Source: Apus apus
Lineage: Eukaryota; Chordata; Aves; Apodiformes; Apodidae
Assembly (NCBI RefSeq): GCF_020740795.1
Contig: NC_067283.1
Span: 116,131,206-116,195,205, forward strand
Reading direction: 5' to 3'
Length of the DNA: 64,000 nt
Positions 59,033 through 64,000 of this stretch are shown piece by piece (positions within the stretch are counted from its first letter, which is position 1; every line of letters starts with the position of its first letter). The notes beneath the pieces are model-generated. The model saw only the letters and a list, made by a program, of their open reading frames with translations. It did not search any database and was not told the DNA's origin. A program made the translations under genes and the position numbers.

Positions 59033-62000
59033 ATAACATAATGTACTCTGCCTTGCTGTGACAAGTGATGTATGATATTTTTGTGGTAGAGTTCAGTAAG
59101 TACAATTTATTGTTTTGGAAGGTAGAAGCAATTGCAGTTTCTGTCATTATCTCTTTGAAAAAATCAATCAGAATAAAACACTGAGCAGACTAATAAAGGA
59201 CTTCTCAAGTTTTCCCTCTACCTGATGAATTTTTTATAGTTTTGAGGCAAAACTATGAACCAGCACTTGAGATGTGGCCCAGGTTCAGAGAGAAGTTCCA
59301 AGGTATCAGTGAACCTGGTCCATGAACTAAGCTGAGATAGAGAAGTTCCAAGATACCAGTGAACCTGGTCCACGAACTAAGCTGAGATCTGAGTGTTCAA
59401 TTGTTCTGTTCAAGTGTGGACAAGAAAATAAAATCCTGTTTATACCAGAGCTGCCCCCAACGTTTCCACAGGTCTTGCAATACTGCACAATAGGTGGAGA
59501 CTCAGAGCAAAGCACACAACACACATATCCACTTTTCATTTAAACCTTCAACCATGCAGAGTCCCTTGTAATATAAAGAAAATCCCTGCTGAGGCAATCT
59601 TCTACTTATTTATTTCAGGATCACATGAACTGGCAGAGAATGTCCTAAGCTTTGTTCCTAGTTCCCAATTTGACAAGCTGTCCAGAGTCAGCCTGGCCTC
59701 ATACTTCTTCCTAGAGTCTCCTGCTGAGTGTAAAATATGGCTGTCTTGCAGTTTGAATAAGGCTTTTAATGTGCCATGGGATGTCACGGTCCACAGAAAT
59801 GGAATACAGTGTTCTGCTTGCTGAGAAACAGAAAAAAAGCTAACCAAACTGGTTCCTTCCTCCTGAGTACATAGTGGCTGGCTACAAATTCAGTCACTGA
59901 GACTAAAAATATCAGCCTTGATCACAAAAAAAAAGAGAAATATTTGACAGGTGGATTTAGTCTTCCCTCAGCACAAACATCTGTTTGCCACTAAAAGTTT
60001 GGTGAGTACATGGAGGCCAAATAATGTGCTCTCATCTCCCGGTGCATCATTAACAGACTGTGGCACAAAGAGGATGTTATGTGTTTGAATTAAGCCCTCC
60101 CAGACGGAATGGTCAGAGTTGTCATAGAAGTCATGCTGTTTTAAATCTTGTGCATGGCTAAGGGTGAAAGAAAATTTACCTGAAAATATAAGGAGAAACA
60201 ACTCTTAAAAACAGGGCTTTGTTCCTCCCCACTGCTGTGCTGAACTGCTGATCCCCTGGTCCTCACACCTCTGCATACAGGCACAGACTGCTCTGACCAG
60301 GCTAGTCAGTCATTTCTGTGGTGGTGTAAATGCCAATGAATATAGGAGCACTTCAGGAACTAGAAACCAGGAGTGCAGCATCAAACACCTCCAGTGTTGC
60401 TGAGAATTCCTACAGGCTTCCTATTGCCTTTCTGTCCTTTCTTCTGCCTGATGGAGTGCTATTATTTGCAGAGCAAGATGAAATGTGGGACAGATCAGTT
60501 CTGCCCAGCCTTGACTAAGACTCATCTGATGATGTGATTTCAGAAGGAAAATAAAACAGCATTGCTTTGGGTCGAATTCTTTCCAGGGCACAGGAAATCT
60601 GGTCAGAAAGCACATGGTGAAGGCCATGGTTGCAGGCTTCATGCATAAGTACTGGAGTATGTGAAGGGATGGCTGAGACAGCTTAAAGATACCTTCTGGA
60701 AAACTTTGCTCTCTCTCACTGCCTCTACCAAGGAAGACCTTTGCACAGCCCTGATTCTGAGGATAATATTGCTTTTCAGCATTTTTTTACTACCAAGCCA
60801 ACTCCAAAATGTATTGTCTTCCAAGCCTTACAGCTTTTTTACTGTGTTAGACTCAACCAAAGCTAGTCTCCATTTAATAGATGTATTTTCCACAGGAAAT
60901 TAATGTATTGTTTCCCTAAAGCTATTTCAGTCTGTAAACTTCACTGCAGTCTGCCCAGTTGCACGTTATTTCAGCCAGCCAAACAAATCTAGTGCCCCTG
61001 ACAGTCCTCTTAGTAGTTTTAGCCAAGAGAATTGTGTCAGGCTCAGATTTACTACTTGGATTCTTCAAATGACCGTCCCCTGCAAGAGATCTGGCAGCTG
61101 AATATCCCTGTGGCTTTTTCCAAGGAAGCTTCCTTACGGAGAGAGTACAGTATTTTGTTAGTTGTTCTATTAGTTCCTTGACTGTATCATGGTAGATATA
61201 CATTCCAGAATATTCTGTATTTGACTGCAGATTTGTATATTTTAAAAAGTTTGTTCAGCAAACATGTTGCTGTTTGCAGTTTGTTTGGGGTTTGTTTTTA
61301 TTTTTATTTTTTTAATTGGCACGGGTAGTTTGAATTCTTTCTTTTCTCAGGTGGCATTAATAAAACAGCAGCAAGGGCACAGCTTAATTTTTAAGATGAC
61401 AAACAGCAAGTGCTGACAACGATCCCTTCCCTGAGCCATTCTCCATCGAGATGACAAGTAGCTGGCGGCTGTCAGGTCTGTGTAGGAAATCTCCAGAGCA
61501 GCACTGAGAATGTTTATTGTAGGGAGAGAACTTTTGCCCTGTGAAGTCACCTCCTACTAGTCACCAGTAGGTTTCTGATATTCTATCACAGGAAATTCCT
61601 GGTGGACCACAAAAGCAATCCCTGGAGTCCAGCTGCTGGGGGGGAGACACGGTGCAGCGCAACGCCAAGCTGAGCCTCAGCCTCCAGTGTGGGGCAGAGC
61701 ACCTGTGCCCTGCAAAATGCAAGCTCTGTGCTCCTCAAACAATGTTAAAATGAACTATACAGAGGGGCAAAGGTCAAGTGAACCATTATTGTGCTGCATT
61801 TTATGCAAACAAAAAAATGTATTAGAGGATGTGCTTTGTATTGTAACAAGGTACTGTAAGATTATATTTAGGCTTCATCTCTTTGAAGCCCTTGGTAACA
61901 CAACTGTATAATCACAGCTCTTGATGTTAATGAGGAAGTTATATTATATGGTACTCCATCTAACTGGGAACCATGTAGGAAGAATTAATAACCTTTAGGA

Positions 62001-64000
62001 AAGCATATAAAACCAGCTATCCAGACCTCAAAAACTACCTGTATCAGGGGGATATATATACACTTTTGCAAAGAAGAAGAAAGTTAGCAACTGGCAACTA
62101 CTTTTCTCACTTTTGAATGGGAAAGCCTTGCTTGTCAGATGCCACAGTTCTTTTTCTTGCACACCCTGGAGGGCACAGCCCTCATTAGCACTCCATTTTC
62201 TTCTGCTCTTCTCCCAGAGTTTCAGGTATTCAATCACAGTAGCTACCTCAGTTAAATGAGCAAGCCTGAATGAACCTTTATCTGCAGGAGTTAGTGAGTT
62301 AGTGTACAGCAGGGAAATAGCCTTGGGAAGATGAGCACCATGTATGTGGCTGGATGCTACAGGGCTGTGTGTCCTTTAACTAAAAGGCATAAAACTCTTT
62401 TTTTTTTTTTTCTTTTAAAGACAGGGCTGCTGTGGAAACAAAATCCTGATGACCCCAGCTAAAAATAGATGACATGCTTCCAAAGAAGTGCTGTTTGCTC
62501 CCAGCCAATGGTTGATCTTATCTGTCTGCAACCTCAAGGTGTGTAAGTCTTGAGAAACGGGCGCCCTTTGAGGCTTGTAGGATTTTGATGTCACACTCCT
62601 TGTTTGCTGCTCTTGAAGTGCTCCTCTGTTCACTGACTTTTCCATCACGATGCCATCACTCACTGGCCTTGTCAGAATACTCTCTGCTGGTGTGTGTAGG
62701 TGTAAGCAGCAAGAAACCAGCACTATAAGCATCAGCTCCTTTAACAAGACGAGTGCAGCAGAACAAAATTATGCTTTAAGATCCTGTGTTTTGGAGCTTT
62801 GGTGATGGTGGGATTTTTTGAATTAATGAATGTGGATATCTCCTCCTTTTTCTTCCAAAGGACATTTTAGGGAGGGGGAAACTCATTGTGGCTGATCATA
62901 ACCACTATGGTACCCTGCAGCAGCTGCACCAGGTTCTTGCAATCCCAGAGCTTGTACTCTGTAGACTTAGTAGGAAGACATTGTAAAGGTGCCCACGTGA
63001 CTTAGAAGCACATGCACCATTTTTTGAAAGTTAATTATTGAGAAGTGATGGGCTGGGTAGGGCCTGTAGAGAAGTCAGATGGGCATTTTTTAAAACTGTA
63101 CCCCTTATTTTAAAAGAAAGGAAAACGTGAGGCAATCGCAGCTGATTCAGCATCCGGCAGTCTCAGCCAAGTCATATTTTACCTCTTCCCTTCCCTCCCT
63201 GCACAAAACTTCCAGGAAAACCTGCAAAGAAAAGGCATATGTGGGTAGGAGGAGACCTGCTTTTAATTTCTGTACCTCCTATTCAACACAATGCCACACA
63301 ATGCACAGGATGCGAATATCCCAAGGCACCTTATACAATACGAGTAACAAAAGCACACACACATGTACAAGAAAGGGGGGAGCAGCAAGCATGACAGGGT
63401 TATAAAACAAAATGCAGGTAAAGCTGTCTGTAAAATGTTAATGTGAAGGGGACTCATGAAAAAATCATCCTTAGAAAGGAGAAAGGGAAAGGGGTTGAAG
63501 AACTATTCAGGTGATCACAAGACTTTGATTTCCATTTCAGAGCAGGATTTATCTGGTTTTCTCTGTCATGAATGTAGTGGCCAGATATTCATTATCAAGA
63601 GAGGAGGCATCTGTCACAGTGTGTCCTCAGTGCAACGTCCACTGCTGCTCCTATGATACTATCTATAGAGCAACCTGGAGTCATATAATGGCTGTAATGA
63701 GAGCAAAGAGCGGTTGCTGTGCTTAGAAGCATATCATGGCTATTCCTTATTTCTCCTTCTTTTGGCTGTGGAGGGGCGAGTGTAGAAGCTGCTCACTCCC
63801 ACATACCACCTCATGTGGCTAAAAAAGATCGTTCAGGGGACAGGACCAAAACCACTATTCTAATGAAGTGGTGCAAAGTATTTGAAGAAAAATCCACCAT
63901 TAAGGCTACTGTCAGCACAAAATGAGTGCATCAGAGCCTGATCAAAGAAACTTATGTCTTCTTCAACCCTCTTGCTGATTCATTGATTTACATTTCCATT
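59033..64000. other. Intergenic DNA, part 5
   Basis: No gene recognised on either strand. It holds a 50-bp tandem duplication (59,289-59,388), T-rich tracts near 61,290-61,315 and 62,398-62,416, and otherwise AT-rich unique-looking DNA. SOX17, the expected next gene, is not present. Confidence 0.55.
59289..59388. repeat. 50-bp direct tandem duplication
   Basis: Copies 59,289-59,338 and 59,339-59,388 start AGAGAAGTTCCAAG and end AAGCTGAGAT. I count three substitutions, all transitions. Confidence 0.93.

Noticed and set aside
42486-64000. Search for SOX17 or another gene right of MRPL15
   Set aside because: No HMG-box sequence or any recognisable exon was found on either strand.

Overview
The window looks like a bird chromosome segment (vertebrate, intron-rich). 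Three protein-coding genes can be reconstructed exon by exon: TCEA1 (minus strand, first two coding exons only), LYPLA1 (minus strand, complete, nine coding exons, 230 codons) and MRPL15 (plus strand, complete, five coding exons, 294 codons). The order and orientation TCEA1(-) LYPLA1(-) MRPL15(+) matches the block known from human 8q11 and its bird counterpart. The avian call rests on many CR1 LINE 3'-end fragments, several ending in ATTCTATG-type octamers, on a solo LTR of a type common in birds, and on short introns.

Layout. 1-9854: 5' part of TCEA1, with exon 2 at 3980-4042, exon 1 at 9786-9854 and a CpG island at about 9.2-10.5 kb. 9.9-18.0 kb: TCEA1-LYPLA1 spacer with two plus-strand CR1 copies, one of which reaches into the TCEA1 CpG island. 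18.0-28.1 kb: LYPLA1, with its CpG-island promoter at about 27.7-28.5 kb. 28.2-33.0 kb: head-to-head spacer between LYPLA1 and MRPL15, dominated by a nested retroelement cluster. In it an old minus-strand CR1 is split once by a plus-strand CR1 and again by a solo LTR with a perfect 5-bp target duplication. 33.1-42.5 kb: MRPL15, with its own GC-rich promoter. 42.5-64 kb: intergenic DNA with no recognisable gene, five CR1 fragments, simple repeats and a small orphan GC-rich patch near 55.8-56.5 kb. SOX17, the usual next gene, is not seen.

The three genes are housekeeping-type neighbours, not a functional system: a transcript-elongation factor, a cytosolic protein depalmitoylase and a mitochondrial large-subunit ribosomal protein. 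I found no previously undescribed gene system. The most distinctive structures are the three-layer retroelement nest, the CR1 at the edge of the TCEA1 promoter, GC-rich tandem repeats at all three promoters, and a two-AUG start of LYPLA1 that could decide whether the palmitoylated Cys2 is present. All homology statements come from reading translations and recalled family features; no database search was run.
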